This document shows, one piece after another, positions 42,099-51,948 of a stretch of 64,000 nt of DNA. The notes below the pieces were generated by a model. The model searched no databases. It had not been told where the DNA came from and saw only the letters and a program-made list of their open reading frames with translations. The position numbers and the translations under genes were made by a program. The first letter of the stretch is position 1. Each line of letters opens with the position of its first letter. Origin of the DNA: Pontibacter virosus (GTDB lineage: Bacteria; Bacteroidota; Bacteroidia; Cytophagales; Hymenobacteraceae); NCBI RefSeq assembly GCF_003096355.1, contig NZ_QEKI01000001.1, positions 434,001 to 498,000 on the forward strand. The letters are read 5' to 3'.

Positions 42099-43370
42099 AT
42101 GAAAGATTTCTTTTTAGCATCAATGGTGAGCTTAATCTGTGTGTTACTGAGTTTTTTCATACACGTCATGCCTTCGTCTAATAGCATGATCAACCTGAAG
42201 GCGGCAGGTGCGGGTATTGAGAAACCTTTTATTTCTGATGAATACCTGACGAGGGTAATTACCTATCACAAAGAACACCCTGCATTTGCCAAGCGGCCCC
42301 TTACAACTTATTTAACCGAACAATTAAGCCATAATACTACCTTAAGTATAGGTGAATCATTTACACTGATCAACTTCTTCCTGCTTTTCCTCTGCGGACT
42401 GGCTATTTATTATTGCGCTATTCTAATAGGTAGCTGTACTTCGGAAGCCCTCCTGAGTGTGGCCCTGTATTATCTCAGTTTCAGCACATTATTTGCCTTT
42501 TTCCCTCCGATATACAGCTATGATGAGCCCCTTCAATATTTACTGATTTACTTAGGATTAATGGCCGCTTTACGTAACAAGTGGACTCTTTACATCCTTA
42601 TGTTTAGCCTGGCTATCATTGCCAGAGAAAGCACCTTGATTCTGTTGCCCGGCCTCGCGCTCTTAACCGTTCATACTCCGGCCCTATCTGTAGCCTTTTT
42701 CAAAAAGGTAGCAATATTACTGATACCAGCTGTTGTTTATGTGATCTACCTATACTTCTTTATCACACTAAATGAAATCGGGGCAGCTTCCAAGCAGGAT
42801 TTTCAGGAACGGTTGAAACACTTTTACGGCAACTTCCGGGATCTGAAATTTGCGATTGAGTCTGTGGCCTCTTTTTTCTTAGCTAGTGGCCTGCAGACCT
42901 ATCTATTATACAGTTATGCTTCCAGAAAATCGCTTAGCCCAATAGAGAAAAAATACGTCAAGGCATTTGTTTTTACGCTCCTGATTAATACCGTGATCGT
43001 GATCCTGACTACGTATGTAAGAGAAACACGCCTTTTCGCTTTGCCCTTAATTTTCCTGTTCCCGCTAATGGGCAGAATCGTCCTAAGGGAGCTAAATTAT
43101 ATCCGGTGGAAGCTTTCTGTCATAACTCGCCGAGAGCTTATCAAATACTTACCACTGTTCCTCATTCTGTCAGCTGTATGTATTACGGTGACTTACAAGT
43201 ACTATTTCCAGACAATCGGAAGCCAAGCCGAGAACCTGTTCAATGAATACACCGCAATTGTTTTGCTGGTGACGATAGTGCACTTCCTCTTGAGGTTTGT
43301 CCTGAAACCTGAAAAGCCGCACCTCTATACCTCCATGGCCGAAAATCAGGATAAGATCGGGAGGAAATAA
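42099..43370 (+). CDS. Multi-pass membrane protein, possibly GT-C glycosyltransferase-like
   Basis: 423 residues with about ten membrane segments. A long luminal/periplasmic loop follows TM1. The segment FAFFPPIYSYDEPLQYLLIY contains a Tyr-Asp-Glu triplet like the acidic loops of GT-C mannosyl/arabinosyltransferases, and AIIARESTLILLPGLALL follows. No catalytic proof and no family could be named. Lys/Asn/Ile-rich codon use suggests a composition somewhat different from neighbours. It stands alone between a DUF1801 gene and purN. Confidence 0.55.
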   Translation: MKDFFLASMVSLICVLLSFFIHVMPSSNSMINLKAAGAGIEKPFISDEYLTRVITYHKEHPAFAKRPLTTYLTEQLSHNTTLSIGESFTLINFFLLFLCGLAIYYCAILIGSCTSEALLSVALYYLSFSTLFAFFPPIYSYDEPLQYLLIYLGLMAALRNKWTLYILMFSLAIIARESTLILLPGLALLTVHTPALSVAFFKKVAILLIPAVVYVIYLYFFITLNEIGAASKQDFQERLKHFYGNFRDLKFAIESVASFFLASGLQTYLLYSYASRKSLSPIEKKYVKAFVFTLLINTVIVILTTYVRETRLFALPLIFLFPLMGRIVLRELNYIRWKLSVITRRELIKYLPLFLILSAVCITVTYKYYFQTIGSQAENLFNEYTAIVLLVTIVHFLLRFVLKPEKPHLYTSMAENQDKIGRK

Positions 43371-43415
43371 CCTTGTAAAATGAGCGTTTCCTTATCTATA
43401 CCTAAAAATATCAAC

Positions 43416-43423
43416 TATATTTG
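43416..43423 (+). promoter_or_regulatory. -7 promoter element of purN
   Basis: TATATTTG, a perfect TAnnTTTG. It overlaps the first possible TTG of the purN frame, so translation must begin further downstream; the TTG at 43448 is the next start. This fixes the start site. Confidence 0.65.
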
Positions 43424-43447
43424 CGGATTCAATCCTTAGCTATACCT

Positions 43448-44035
43448 TTGACACCAGCAGATAAAAAGAATATAGTCATTTTCGCGTCGGGGTCGGGCAG
43501 CAACGCACAGCGCCTGATGGAGTACTTCGAGCATCATCCAAGTATCCGTGTGGCCGCCCTGTTTGCCAACAATCCGAAAGCGCATGCCCTAAAACGAGCC
43601 GAGACCTTCCACGTCCCGGCTTTTTTATTTTCCCGCGACGAGTTTTATAACTCCGGCAAAGTATTGGAGCAGGTACAGGCCTTCGAGCCTGACCTGATCG
43701 TGCTGGCCGGTTTCCTGTGGCTCGTGCCCCAGAATTTCCTGCAGGCTTTCCCGGACCGCATCATCAACATCCACCCTGCCCTGCTGCCCAAGTACGGCGG
43801 CAAAGGCATGCACGGCCTCAACGTACACACAGCCGTGGTATCGGCCGGCGATAAAGAGTCAGGCATCACCATCCACCGCGTGAATGAGGAATACGACAAG
43901 GGGGAGTTTGTGCTGCAGGAGCGTTGCCCCGTGCATCCCGATGACACGCCTGAGGATCTGGCTGCCCGGGTATTACAACTCGAGCACAAGTATTTGCCAG
44001 AAGTGGTCGAGAAGTTGCTCCTTGAAAAGGCATAA
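43448..44035 (+). CDS. purN: Phosphoribosylglycinamide formyltransferase
   Basis: 195 residues from the TTG at 43448, which follows the -7 element at 43416. It transfers a formyl group from 10-formyl-THF to GAR, step three of purine synthesis. The ribose-phosphate loop is FASGSGSNAQ (12-21); catalytic residues are N107 and H109 in INIHPALLPKYGGKGMHG, and D150 in HRVNEEYDKG. Expected length 190-210. purH follows in the same direction after about 60 bases, consistent with one purine transcript. Confidence 0.93.
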   Translation: MTPADKKNIVIFASGSGSNAQRLMEYFEHHPSIRVAALFANNPKAHALKRAETFHVPAFLFSRDEFYNSGKVLEQVQAFEPDLIVLAGFLWLVPQNFLQAFPDRIINIHPALLPKYGGKGMHGLNVHTAVVSAGDKESGITIHRVNEEYDKGEFVLQERCPVHPDDTPEDLAARVLQLEHKYLPEVVEKLLLEKA

Positions 44036-44095
44036 CACACGCAGCAACAACACATCAGCACGTTAAAAAATCAGCACATTATATAGCCCATACCT

Positions 44096-45619
44096 ATGCA
44101 ATCTGTCAAAATCAAATCCGCACTTATTTCGGTTTACTACAAAGACCGCTTGGAGCCACTGGTAGAGCTCCTGAAGCAGCACAACGTGACCATCTACTCC
44201 ACCGGCGGCACGCAGGCTTTCCTGGAAGAGCAGGGCGCTGACGTTGTAGCCGTAGAAGACCTGACTGCCTACCCGTCTATTTTCGGTGGTCGTGTAAAGA
44301 CCCTGCACCCGAAAGTGTTTGGTGGCATCCTGCACCGCCGTGCCAACGAGAGCGACCTGGCCGAGCGTGAGCAGTACGAGATCCCGCCGATCGACCTGGT
44401 GGTGGTAGACCTATACCCATTCGAGGAGACTGTGGCATCGGGCGCGTCAGAAGCGGATGTGATCGAGAAGATTGACATTGGCGGCATTTCACTGATCAGA
44501 GCAGCAGCCAAAAACTTCCAGGATGTGCTCATCGTGTCGTCGCGCGAGCAGTACGACGAAGTGGTGGACTTGCTGAAAGCCAAAGACGGTGCCACGGAGT
44601 TGGCAGACCGTAAGCGCTTTGCAGCCAAAGCCTTTGATATCTCTTCTAACTACGACACGCACATTTTCAACTACCTGAGCAAAGAGCAGGACATCAACGT
44701 GTTCAAGCAGAGCGTGCGTGAGGCGACTCCGCTGCGTTACGGCGAGAACCCGCACCAGCAGGGCACTTTCTATGGCAAGCTAGAGGATCTGTTTGAGCAG
44801 CTCAACGGCAAGCAGCTTTCCTACAACAACCTCGTGGACGTGGATGCGGCCGTAGCATTGGGCGCCGAATTCGAAGAGCCGGCCGTGGCTATTTTGAAGC
44901 ACACCAACGCCTGCGGTTGCGCTACTGGTGAGAACATCAAAGAAGCTTACTTGTCTGCATTGTCAACCGATCCAGTGTCTGCATTCGGTGGCGTGATCAT
45001 CGCCAACCGCACCATCGACATGGGCGCTGCTGAGGAACTCAACAAACTGTTCTTCGAAGTTCTGATTGCTCCCGATTTTGACGGGGATGCACTGGAACTG
45101 CTGCGCACGAAGAAAAACCGCATTTTGCTTAAGCAAAAACCAGTGGAGTTACCAGCTAAGCAGTTCAAAACGCTGCTCAACGGCGTGATTGAGCAGGACA
45201 AGGACCTGAAGACAGAGACAGAAGCTGATTTCAAAACAGCCACCAAGCGTGCCCCTTCGGCTGAAGAGGAAAAAGCACTGGTGTTCGCAGCCAAAGTTTG
45301 CAAGCACACCAAGTCCAACACCATCGTGCTGGCCACTGACAAAATGATGATTTCCAGCGGCGTAGGCCAGACTTCTCGTGTAGACGCCCTGCGTCAGGCT
45401 ATCGAGAAGGCAAAGGGCTTTGGATTCGACATCAGCAACACGGTGATGGCTTCTGATGCTTTCTTCCCTTTCCCGGACTGCGTTGAAATCGCTGACCAGG
45501 CAGGTATAAAGGCGGTCGTGCAGCCAGGTGGCTCCATCAAAGATCAGGATTCAATCGACTACTGTGATGCCCACAACATGGCCATGGTGATGACCGGTGT
45601 GCGACACTTCAAACACTAA
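44096..45619 (+). CDS. purH: Bifunctional AICAR formyltransferase/IMP cyclohydrolase
   Basis: 507 residues, the normal length. The N-terminal MGS-like IMP cyclohydrolase domain (1-190) has LISVYYKDRLEPLVEL, IYSTGGTQAFLEEQGADV and FGGRVKTLHPKVFGGILHRR. The AICAR transformylase domain has LRYGENPHQQGTFYG, VAILKHTNACGCATG and VSAFGGVIIANRTID, ending in DAHNMAMVMTGVRHFKH. Last two steps of IMP synthesis, in the cytoplasm. A strong terminator follows. Confidence 0.97.
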   Translation: MQSVKIKSALISVYYKDRLEPLVELLKQHNVTIYSTGGTQAFLEEQGADVVAVEDLTAYPSIFGGRVKTLHPKVFGGILHRRANESDLAEREQYEIPPIDLVVVDLYPFEETVASGASEADVIEKIDIGGISLIRAAAKNFQDVLIVSSREQYDEVVDLLKAKDGATELADRKRFAAKAFDISSNYDTHIFNYLSKEQDINVFKQSVREATPLRYGENPHQQGTFYGKLEDLFEQLNGKQLSYNNLVDVDAAVALGAEFEEPAVAILKHTNACGCATGENIKEAYLSALSTDPVSAFGGVIIANRTIDMGAAEELNKLFFEVLIAPDFDGDALELLRTKKNRILLKQKPVELPAKQFKTLLNGVIEQDKDLKTETEADFKTATKRAPSAEEEKALVFAAKVCKHTKSNTIVLATDKMMISSGVGQTSRVDALRQAIEKAKGFGFDISNTVMASDAFFPFPDCVEIADQAGIKAVVQPGGSIKDQDSIDYCDAHNMAMVMTGVRHFKH

Positions 45620-45650
45620 GGTATAGCGCCTCGTGCAGGCATCGTTTTTC

Positions 45651-45684
45651 AAACCCCCATCCTTCGCAGGATGGGGGTTTTTGT
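45651..45684 (+). terminator. Rho-independent terminator of purH
   Basis: Perfect 13-bp stem AAACCCCCATCCT / AGGATGGGGGTTT with a 4-base loop, then TTGTTTC. Confidence 0.95.
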
Positions 45685-46082
45685 TTCGCTTCATGCGGGC
45701 TGGGCCTCTTGTTAATATACACCGCAAGTTATAGCCACAATCAAAAATTCGGTATATGGGTCTGACAGGTATAGGTGTTTACAAGTGCCTCACTTTCATG
45801 ATTACCAGTAACGTAAGCACTCTACTACATGCGCCAGCGTCCATACCCGCCTCATAAAATCAAACTCCAAGGCCTATCCAATTTTATACCTGCAAATGCG
45901 TTATGAAAGACGGCATAGAGAATTGTATGGAAAATGGGAAAGAAAAACTTTGAAAACTTTGACCTCTTCTGCATCAGCATTATTAATTCCGCTGAAAATC
46001 ACTAATTTTGCGGCTAGTTTTTAATTAGAAATATTGTATATTAAACATATAACGGGCAGCCGCACGCCTTCAAAAAATAAGA
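45685..46082. promoter_or_regulatory. Upstream region of the mre operon
   Basis: No gene. A perfect -7 box TAATTTTG is at 46003-46010, about 75 bases before the mreB ATG. The tandem AAAACTTTGAAAACTTTGA lies at 45945-45963; it is too far from the -7 box to be a normal -33 element but may belong to a second, upstream promoter. Several TATACCT-like heptamers occur. Confidence 0.5.
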
Positions 46083-47108
46083 ATGGGACTATTTAACTTT
46101 CTTACCAGCGATATAGCCATTGATTTGGGTACCGCCAATACTCTTATCATTCATAACGATAAAATTGTGGTGGACGAGCCGTCTATCATCGCCGTGGATC
46201 GCACCACGGGCCGTGTACTTGCCATTGGCCGCAACGCCATGCAGATGCACGAAAAAACCCACGAAAACATCAAGACCATTCGTCCGCTGAAGGACGGTGT
46301 GATCGCTGACTTTCACGCCGCTGAGGAGATGATTCGTGGTATGATCAAGATGATCGACACGGGCCGTCGCCTGTTCCAGCCTTCGCACCGCATGGTAATC
46401 TGTATACCTTCAGGTATAACCGAAGTGGAGAAACGTGCCGTGCGCGACTCTGCTCAGCATGCCGGTGCCAAAGAGGTATGGATGATCCAGGAGCCCATGG
46501 CTGCTGCCATAGGTATAGGCATCGACGTAGAGCAGCCGATCGGTTCCATGATCGTGGACATCGGGGGTGGTACCACAGAGATTGCCGTAGTGGCACTTTC
46601 CGGCATCGTATGCGACCAGTCTATCCGCATTGCCGGCGACGTGTTCACTAAAGATATTCTGGACTACATGCGCCGCCAGCACAACCTGCTGATCGGAGAG
46701 CGTTCTGCTGAGAAGATCAAGATCGAAGTTGGCTCGGCTCTGACCGAGTTGGAAAACCCACCTGCCGATTACGAGATCCGTGGCCGTGACCTGATGACAG
46801 GTATACCGAAGGTGATCAAAGTAACCTATCAGGAAATCGCCATTGCGCTGGACAAGTCAGTGTCGAAGATCGAAGAAGCGGTACTAAAGGCGCTGGAAAT
46901 CGCACCGCCAGAGCTGTCTGCTGACATTTACGACAACGGCATCCACCTGACAGGTGGCGGTGCTTTATTACGCGGCTTCGACAAGCGTCTGGCTGCCAAA
47001 ACCAAACTGCCAATCCACATTGCCGAAGATCCGCTGAGAGCGGTGGTGCGTGGCACGGGTGCGGCTATCAAAAATCTGGAAGGTTTTAAGAACGTCCTCC
47101 TGACTTAA
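46083..47108 (+). CDS. mreB: Rod shape-determining protein MreB (actin-like)
   Basis: 341 residues. Actin-fold motifs: phosphate-1 IDLGTANTLIIHN, connect-1/phosphate-2 MIVDIGGGTTEIAVVALSG, and adenosine DNGIHLTGGGALLRGFDKRL. MreB filaments direct lateral wall growth and interact with RodZ, MreC and MreD on the membrane. First gene of a compact operon mreB-mreC-mreD-mrdA-rodA. Confidence 0.98.
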   Translation: MGLFNFLTSDIAIDLGTANTLIIHNDKIVVDEPSIIAVDRTTGRVLAIGRNAMQMHEKTHENIKTIRPLKDGVIADFHAAEEMIRGMIKMIDTGRRLFQPSHRMVICIPSGITEVEKRAVRDSAQHAGAKEVWMIQEPMAAAIGIGIDVEQPIGSMIVDIGGGTTEIAVVALSGIVCDQSIRIAGDVFTKDILDYMRRQHNLLIGERSAEKIKIEVGSALTELENPPADYEIRGRDLMTGIPKVIKVTYQEIAIALDKSVSKIEEAVLKALEIAPPELSADIYDNGIHLTGGGALLRGFDKRLAAKTKLPIHIAEDPLRAVVRGTGAAIKNLEGFKNVLLT

Positions 47109-47117
47109 AAGTGCCGC

Positions 47118-47981
47118 ATGCGGAATCTATTTGCATTTATTTATCGGTTCCGTGCATTCCTTCTCTTCGTGTTGCTGGAGGCACTCTGCATCTTCCTGAT
47201 TGTGCGCTACAACACGTACCAGGGAGCCGCTATGTTTAACTCCGCCAACACCTATGTGGGGCGTGTGCTGGAGTTTCAAAGTGGCGTAACCGACTACTTC
47301 AGGCTGGCGTCTGTGAACAGTACGCTTGCCCAGGAGAATGCCGTGCTGCGCCAGCAACTCATGTCTTACAGGCAGGATGCCGATGCAGACAGCACCGATC
47401 AGCTCGACACGACCTTCTTTGCGTCTACCGATTCTGCCAAATCAGAGCCTTTTATTCTGCATGCCGGCCGTGTTATCAATAACTCGATCCGCCGCACGAA
47501 CAATTACCTGACACTGGCAGCGGGCAGCCTGGATGGCGTGAAGCCGGGCATGGGCGTTATCTCCCCGAACGGGGCCGTAGGGCGCGTGAAAACCGTTTCG
47601 CGACACTATGCTACAGTTACCTCACTGTTGCACTCGCAGATGCTGATTTCGGCCAAGATCAAGAAGGACAACACCTTTGGCACCATTAAGTGGACGGGTG
47701 GCGACTACCGCACGGCCCTGCTCGATTACATACCGCTTCACGTGAAGCCCGAGCCCGGTGACACCGTGGTGACGAGCGGCTTTAATACGGTGTTCCCGGA
47801 AGGAATCATGATCGGCACGATCAGTGAGGTGGAGCGCGAGCTGGACAAGAGTTTTTATACCATTAGGGTGCAACTCTCCGTTGACTTCGCCCAACTCTCC
47901 TACGTGTATGTCGTGGAAAATCCGCAGCGTCCGGAGCAGGACACCCTTGAAACAGAAGCAGGAATACTCCCCCATGAATAA
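47118..47981 (+). CDS. mreC: Rod shape-determining protein MreC
   Basis: 287 residues. One N-terminal membrane helix (FLLFVLLEALCIFLIV), a coiled-coil with SVNSTLAQENAVLRQQLMSY, and a periplasmic beta domain with IRRTNNYLTLAAGSLDGVKP, GMGVISPNGAVGRVKTVSRH and DTVVTSGFNTVFPEGIMIG. It links MreB to PBP2. Overlaps mreD by 8 bases. Confidence 0.95.
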   Translation: MRNLFAFIYRFRAFLLFVLLEALCIFLIVRYNTYQGAAMFNSANTYVGRVLEFQSGVTDYFRLASVNSTLAQENAVLRQQLMSYRQDADADSTDQLDTTFFASTDSAKSEPFILHAGRVINNSIRRTNNYLTLAAGSLDGVKPGMGVISPNGAVGRVKTVSRHYATVTSLLHSQMLISAKIKKDNTFGTIKWTGGDYRTALLDYIPLHVKPEPGDTVVTSGFNTVFPEGIMIGTISEVERELDKSFYTIRVQLSVDFAQLSYVYVVENPQRPEQDTLETEAGILPHE

Positions 47982-48498
47982 CAGCCTAGGTATAAGACAT
48001 ATCGTGCAGTTTGTGGTATTTGTAGCCTTGCAAATACTGCTGATGGACAATCTGGTGCTTTTCGGCACCGGTTTCAGCTTTATCTACATTGCCTTTCTGC
48101 TTTTCCTGCCAATTGAGATGAACCGGGTCCTGCTCCTGTTCCTGGGCTTTACAGCGGGTTTTGCGGTCGACATTTTCTACGACACGATGGGTATACATGC
48201 GGCCGCCAGTGTGCTGCTGGCTTATTTAAGACCCATGATATTGAACCTTCTCACACCACGTGATGGTTACGATACGAATGATTCTGTGAACATACACATC
48301 ATGGGTTGGCGCTGGTTTCTGGCTTACGCACTCACCCTGATCCTGGCGCACCACACGGCAGTGTTTCTCCTCGAGATTTTCAGCCTGGAGGGCTTGTCGG
48401 CAGCAGTGCCTAAAATCCTGCTGAGCGTGTTGTTCACAGGCGTTGTCATGGTCATTTTACAATTACTGTTCTTCTCCCTTAAGAGAGCGAATAGATGA
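47974..48498 (+). CDS. mreD: Rod shape-determining protein MreD
   Basis: 174 residues from the ATG of MNNSLGIRHI. A membrane protein with five or six segments, as expected of MreD: IVQFVVFVALQILLMDNLVL, FIYIAFLLFLPIEM and LFLGFTAGFAVDIFYDTMGI. It connects MreC to the inner membrane elongasome. The start overlaps the mreC end; its last bases overlap mrdA. Confidence 0.9.
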   Translation: MNNSLGIRHIVQFVVFVALQILLMDNLVLFGTGFSFIYIAFLLFLPIEMNRVLLLFLGFTAGFAVDIFYDTMGIHAAASVLLAYLRPMILNLLTPRDGYDTNDSVNIHIMGWRWFLAYALTLILAHHTAVFLLEIFSLEGLSAAVPKILLSVLFTGVVMVILQLLFFSLKRANR

Positions 48499-50324
48499 AC
48501 TACCTCGAAAACAGAAAATACGTCATACAAGCAATATTCCTGGTGGTGGGGGTGGTATACGCCTTGCGCCTTTTTTACATCCAGGTAGTGGATAGCAGCT
48601 ATAAGCAGGCCGCTGAGACCAACGCGATCAAGACAGTCATCCAGTATCCTTTCCGGGGATTGATCTACGACCGCAACGGCGAGTTACTGGTACAAAACAC
48701 ACCCGTTTACGACCTGATGATCGTGCCCAAAGAGGCCCGGAACATCGACACACTGCGCCTGGCCAGCATGCTCGACATCACGCTGGAAGATGCCCGCGAG
48801 CGCTTCAAAAAAGCCCGTGCCTACTCCTGGGTAAAGCCCTCTATCTTTCAGCAGATGCTGAGCACACAGGATTTTGCCCACATACAGGACAATCTGATCG
48901 ACTTTCCCGGCTTTTACATCAACGCCCGTACAGCTCGCGGATATCCGCACCAGAGTCTGGGGCATGCGCTGGGCTATATCGCTGAAATCAGCCCGAAGCA
49001 GCTCGAAGACAGCACCTACGCAGGCTACCGCCCAGGCGACTACATCGGCAAAGCAGGTATAGAGATGGCTTACGAAAAGTACCTGATGGGCAAGCGAGGC
49101 GTCAAATACAAGATGGTGAACGTGCGCGGTATCGACAAGGGCTCTTTTAAAGACGGCGCTTACGATACGCTCTCCATAGCCGGCCAGAACATGGTGAGCA
49201 CCATCGACCTGGACCTGCAGGCCTATGGCGAACACCTTATGAATGGGGCTAAAGGCAGTATTGTGGCCATCGAACCGAAAACCGGCGAGATACTGGCTTA
49301 CATTTCTGCTCCATTCTATGACCCGAACCTGTTTACGGGCAAAGACTACGGCAAAAACTACATGCAATTGCTGCAGGACCCGGACAAGACCATGTTCAAC
49401 CGCCCGATCATGGCCGACCGCAACCCGCCGGGCTCTATTTTTAAACTGACGCAGGCTTTGATCGCACTGGAAGATGGCGTGATAAACCCGAACACAAGGT
49501 ATGCCTGTAACAAATCGTTGGTGAATTGCCACCCGCACCCCTCGCCGCTCGATTTGCGCGGTGCCGTGCAGCACTCCTGCAATCCGTGGTTCTTCCAGGC
49601 TTACAAGGCGCTCATTAATCAGGGCAAGTCCAAAAATACGTTTACCGACACATCGATTGGCCTGAGAGACTGGCGCGAGCATGTGCTGACTTTCGGCTTC
49701 GGCAAGAAACTGGGCATCGATATACCGGGCGAGAAGTCAGGCATTATCGCCTCCACTGACCTGTACGATCGCGTGTATGGCAAAGATCGCTGGAAATACT
49801 CCACCATTTATTCCCTCAGTATCGGTCAGGGCGAACTGGGTGTAACACCGTTGCAGATGGCGAACTTTATGGCCGTAGTCGCCAATAAGGGTTATTATGT
49901 AACCCCACACCTCATCCGCTCGATCGGCGAGGACGGCAAGCCGCTGGCAGAGAACTACGAACGTCATTATACCTCTGTGAAGCCACATCACTTTGATCCG
50001 ATCATAGAGGGTATGGCCGAGGTGGTGCGCGCGGGTACAGGACGTAAGGCTAGCCTCGGGAAAGTAGGTATAACCGTTTGCGGCAAAACCGGAACGGCCC
50101 AGAATCCGCAGGGCCCTGACCATGCCGTGTTTGTGGCTTTTGCCCCTATGGAAGACCCGAAGATTGCCATCGCGGTGTATGTGGAGCACGGTAAGTGGGG
50201 CGGACAGTCAGCGGCTCCAATTGCGGGCCTGATGATTGAGCAGTACCTGACGGACACGGTGACGATCAAAGAGCAGGAGAAGTGGGTATTGAGCCGTGAG
50301 TATTTGAATATTAAATCGAAGTAA
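48495..50324 (+). CDS. mrdA: Penicillin-binding protein 2 (transpeptidase)
   Basis: 609 residues. N-terminal membrane anchor (VIQAIFLVVGVVYAL), a pedestal region with RGLIYDRNGELLVQNTPVYD, and the transpeptidase domain with motifs S314-IFK (PPGSIFKLTQA), S361-C-N (QHSCNPWFF) and K531-TGT (CGKTGTAQNP). It cross-links lateral peptidoglycan with RodA. The start overlaps mreD by 4 bases (ATGA), which suggests translational coupling. Confidence 0.96.
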   Translation: MNYLENRKYVIQAIFLVVGVVYALRLFYIQVVDSSYKQAAETNAIKTVIQYPFRGLIYDRNGELLVQNTPVYDLMIVPKEARNIDTLRLASMLDITLEDARERFKKARAYSWVKPSIFQQMLSTQDFAHIQDNLIDFPGFYINARTARGYPHQSLGHALGYIAEISPKQLEDSTYAGYRPGDYIGKAGIEMAYEKYLMGKRGVKYKMVNVRGIDKGSFKDGAYDTLSIAGQNMVSTIDLDLQAYGEHLMNGAKGSIVAIEPKTGEILAYISAPFYDPNLFTGKDYGKNYMQLLQDPDKTMFNRPIMADRNPPGSIFKLTQALIALEDGVINPNTRYACNKSLVNCHPHPSPLDLRGAVQHSCNPWFFQAYKALINQGKSKNTFTDTSIGLRDWREHVLTFGFGKKLGIDIPGEKSGIIASTDLYDRVYGKDRWKYSTIYSLSIGQGELGVTPLQMANFMAVVANKGYYVTPHLIRSIGEDGKPLAENYERHYTSVKPHHFDPIIEGMAEVVRAGTGRKASLGKVGITVCGKTGTAQNPQGPDHAVFVAFAPMEDPKIAIAVYVEHGKWGGQSAAPIAGLMIEQYLTDTVTIKEQEKWVLSREYLNIKSK

Positions 50325-50327
50325 GGT

Positions 50328-51653
50328 ATGTCAACAACGCAACATCGTGTACTTGGAGGAAAGATCGTGCAGCCCAGCAGCCGCCGCCAGTCAACCAGCG
50401 TATTTGGCAACTTGGACTGGTTCACGGTGCTCATCTACTTTGTGTTGGTGGCGCTGGGCTGGATGAATATCTACGCCGTAGTGTACAGCCCCGACAACGT
50501 GGTGAACATCTTCAGCTTCGACATCAACTCTGGAAAACAACTTGTCTGGATAGGTACTGGCGTTATTTTGATGATCGTCCTCCTGGTTGTTGATAACAAG
50601 GTGTACGAGCACCTCGCCTACCCTATTTATGGCGCCATTATCCTGCTGCTGCTCTTTACGCTTGCCGTGGCCAACCCCGTGGCAGGCTCCCGCTCCTGGC
50701 TCGACCTGGGTGGAGGTATACGCCTGCAGCCCGCCGAGTTAGCCAAATTCGCCACGGCATTGGCCATCTCTAAATTCCTGAGTCAGGTTAGCTTGCGCCA
50801 ACAACGCATGAAGGACCAAATGATCCTGGCGGCCATTACTTTCTTGCCTGCTGTCATTATCATCTTACAAAACGAAACGGGTTCGGCCCTTGTCTTCGGC
50901 GCCTTCATTTTGGCTTTCTTCCGGGAGGGCATGTCGCCTCTGATCCTGATCATTGGGGGTTCTGCGGCGGCCATCTTCATCCTGACCCTGCTCGTACCCA
51001 AGTTGTACCTGCTCATCGGGATCGCGGCACTCATGGGCCTGGCCATGTTCCTGGATTACCGTCTCATGCGCCGCTTTAAAACCATGATCGCGCTGTTTGT
51101 TTTGGTGTTAGGCATGGTTTTCAGTGTGGATTATTTTGTGAATGACATCCTGCAACCGCACCAGCAGAACCGTATCAAAGCACTCATCAACCCCGAGGCA
51201 GATCCGCTGGGCTATGGCTGGAACGTGACGCAATCGAAGATCGCGATTGGTTCGGGTGGATTCTGGGGCAAGGGTTTCCTGGAGGGGACGCAGACCAAGT
51301 TCGACTTCGTGCCCGAGCAAAGCACCGACTTCATCTTCTGTACCATTGGCGAGGAACACGGCTGGGTAGGCAGCACCATTCTGATTGCCCTCTTCCTGCT
51401 GCTGATGATGCGCATTGTCTACATTGCTGAACGGCAGAAGTCCGTATTCGGCCGCACCTATGGCTATTGCGTGGTTTCGGTCATCTTCTTCCACTTCGTC
51501 ATTAACGTGGGCATGACCATTGGTCTGGCGCCTGTGGTAGGTATACCGCTGCCTTTCTTCAGCTACGGCGGTTCTTCGCTGTGGTCGTTTACCATCCTGC
51601 TCTTCATCCTGCTAGCCATCGATGCGAACAGGAACAGGGAATTAGTGCGATAA
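50328..51653 (+). CDS. rodA: Peptidoglycan glycosyltransferase RodA
   Basis: 441 residues, a SEDS family protein with ten membrane segments. Typical blocks: ARNPVAGSRSWLDLGG-like segment (here ANPVAGSRSWLDLGGGIRLQ), QPAELAKFATALAISKFL, GIPLPFFSYGGSSLWSFTIL and RIKALINPEADPLGYGWNVT. It polymerises glycan strands in the elongasome, paired with PBP2. Starts 3 bases after mrdA. Confidence 0.95.
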   Translation: MSTTQHRVLGGKIVQPSSRRQSTSVFGNLDWFTVLIYFVLVALGWMNIYAVVYSPDNVVNIFSFDINSGKQLVWIGTGVILMIVLLVVDNKVYEHLAYPIYGAIILLLLFTLAVANPVAGSRSWLDLGGGIRLQPAELAKFATALAISKFLSQVSLRQQRMKDQMILAAITFLPAVIIILQNETGSALVFGAFILAFFREGMSPLILIIGGSAAAIFILTLLVPKLYLLIGIAALMGLAMFLDYRLMRRFKTMIALFVLVLGMVFSVDYFVNDILQPHQQNRIKALINPEADPLGYGWNVTQSKIAIGSGGFWGKGFLEGTQTKFDFVPEQSTDFIFCTIGEEHGWVGSTILIALFLLLMMRIVYIAERQKSVFGRTYGYCVVSVIFFHFVINVGMTIGLAPVVGIPLPFFSYGGSSLWSFTILLFILLAIDANRNRELVR

Positions 51654-51683
51654 AGTATACACTCTATTTTCACAGGTAGTAAA

Positions 51684-51724
51684 AACTAAGCCCATGTAGA
51701 ATTCCTGCATGGGCTTAGTTTTTA
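51684..51724 (+). terminator. Rho-independent terminator of the mre operon
   Basis: Stem AACTAAGCCCATG / CATGGGCTTAGTT with an 11-base loop, then TTTTT, 30 bases after rodA. Confidence 0.94.
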
Positions 51725-51948
51725 AAAGGCTCAACCACTTTCTACTATTGAAACGACCGGAAGCCTCTTTAACTGATAACCCCAGGTCAACTTGGTCCTA
51801 TAAAACAGGTCATTCACCAAATTGCTCCTGTTAAGCTCAGCCTATTGAAGACACAAAACGTTACGATTAGGTAGCCACCTACCCTTCTACTGCTGCAGTC
51901 AGAGATCACCTACAGCAAAAATCAAATAGACAAACTAAATAAAATAAG

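Noticed and set aside
43421-43447. Earlier TTG start for purN at 43421
   Set aside because: It falls inside a perfect TATATTTG -7 box, so it would lie upstream of the transcript start.
48684-49682. 332-codon ORF on the minus strand opposite mrdA
   Set aside because: It lies entirely within the PBP2 gene, whose motifs are clear, and its translation lacks any domain logic. It is a codon-bias shadow.
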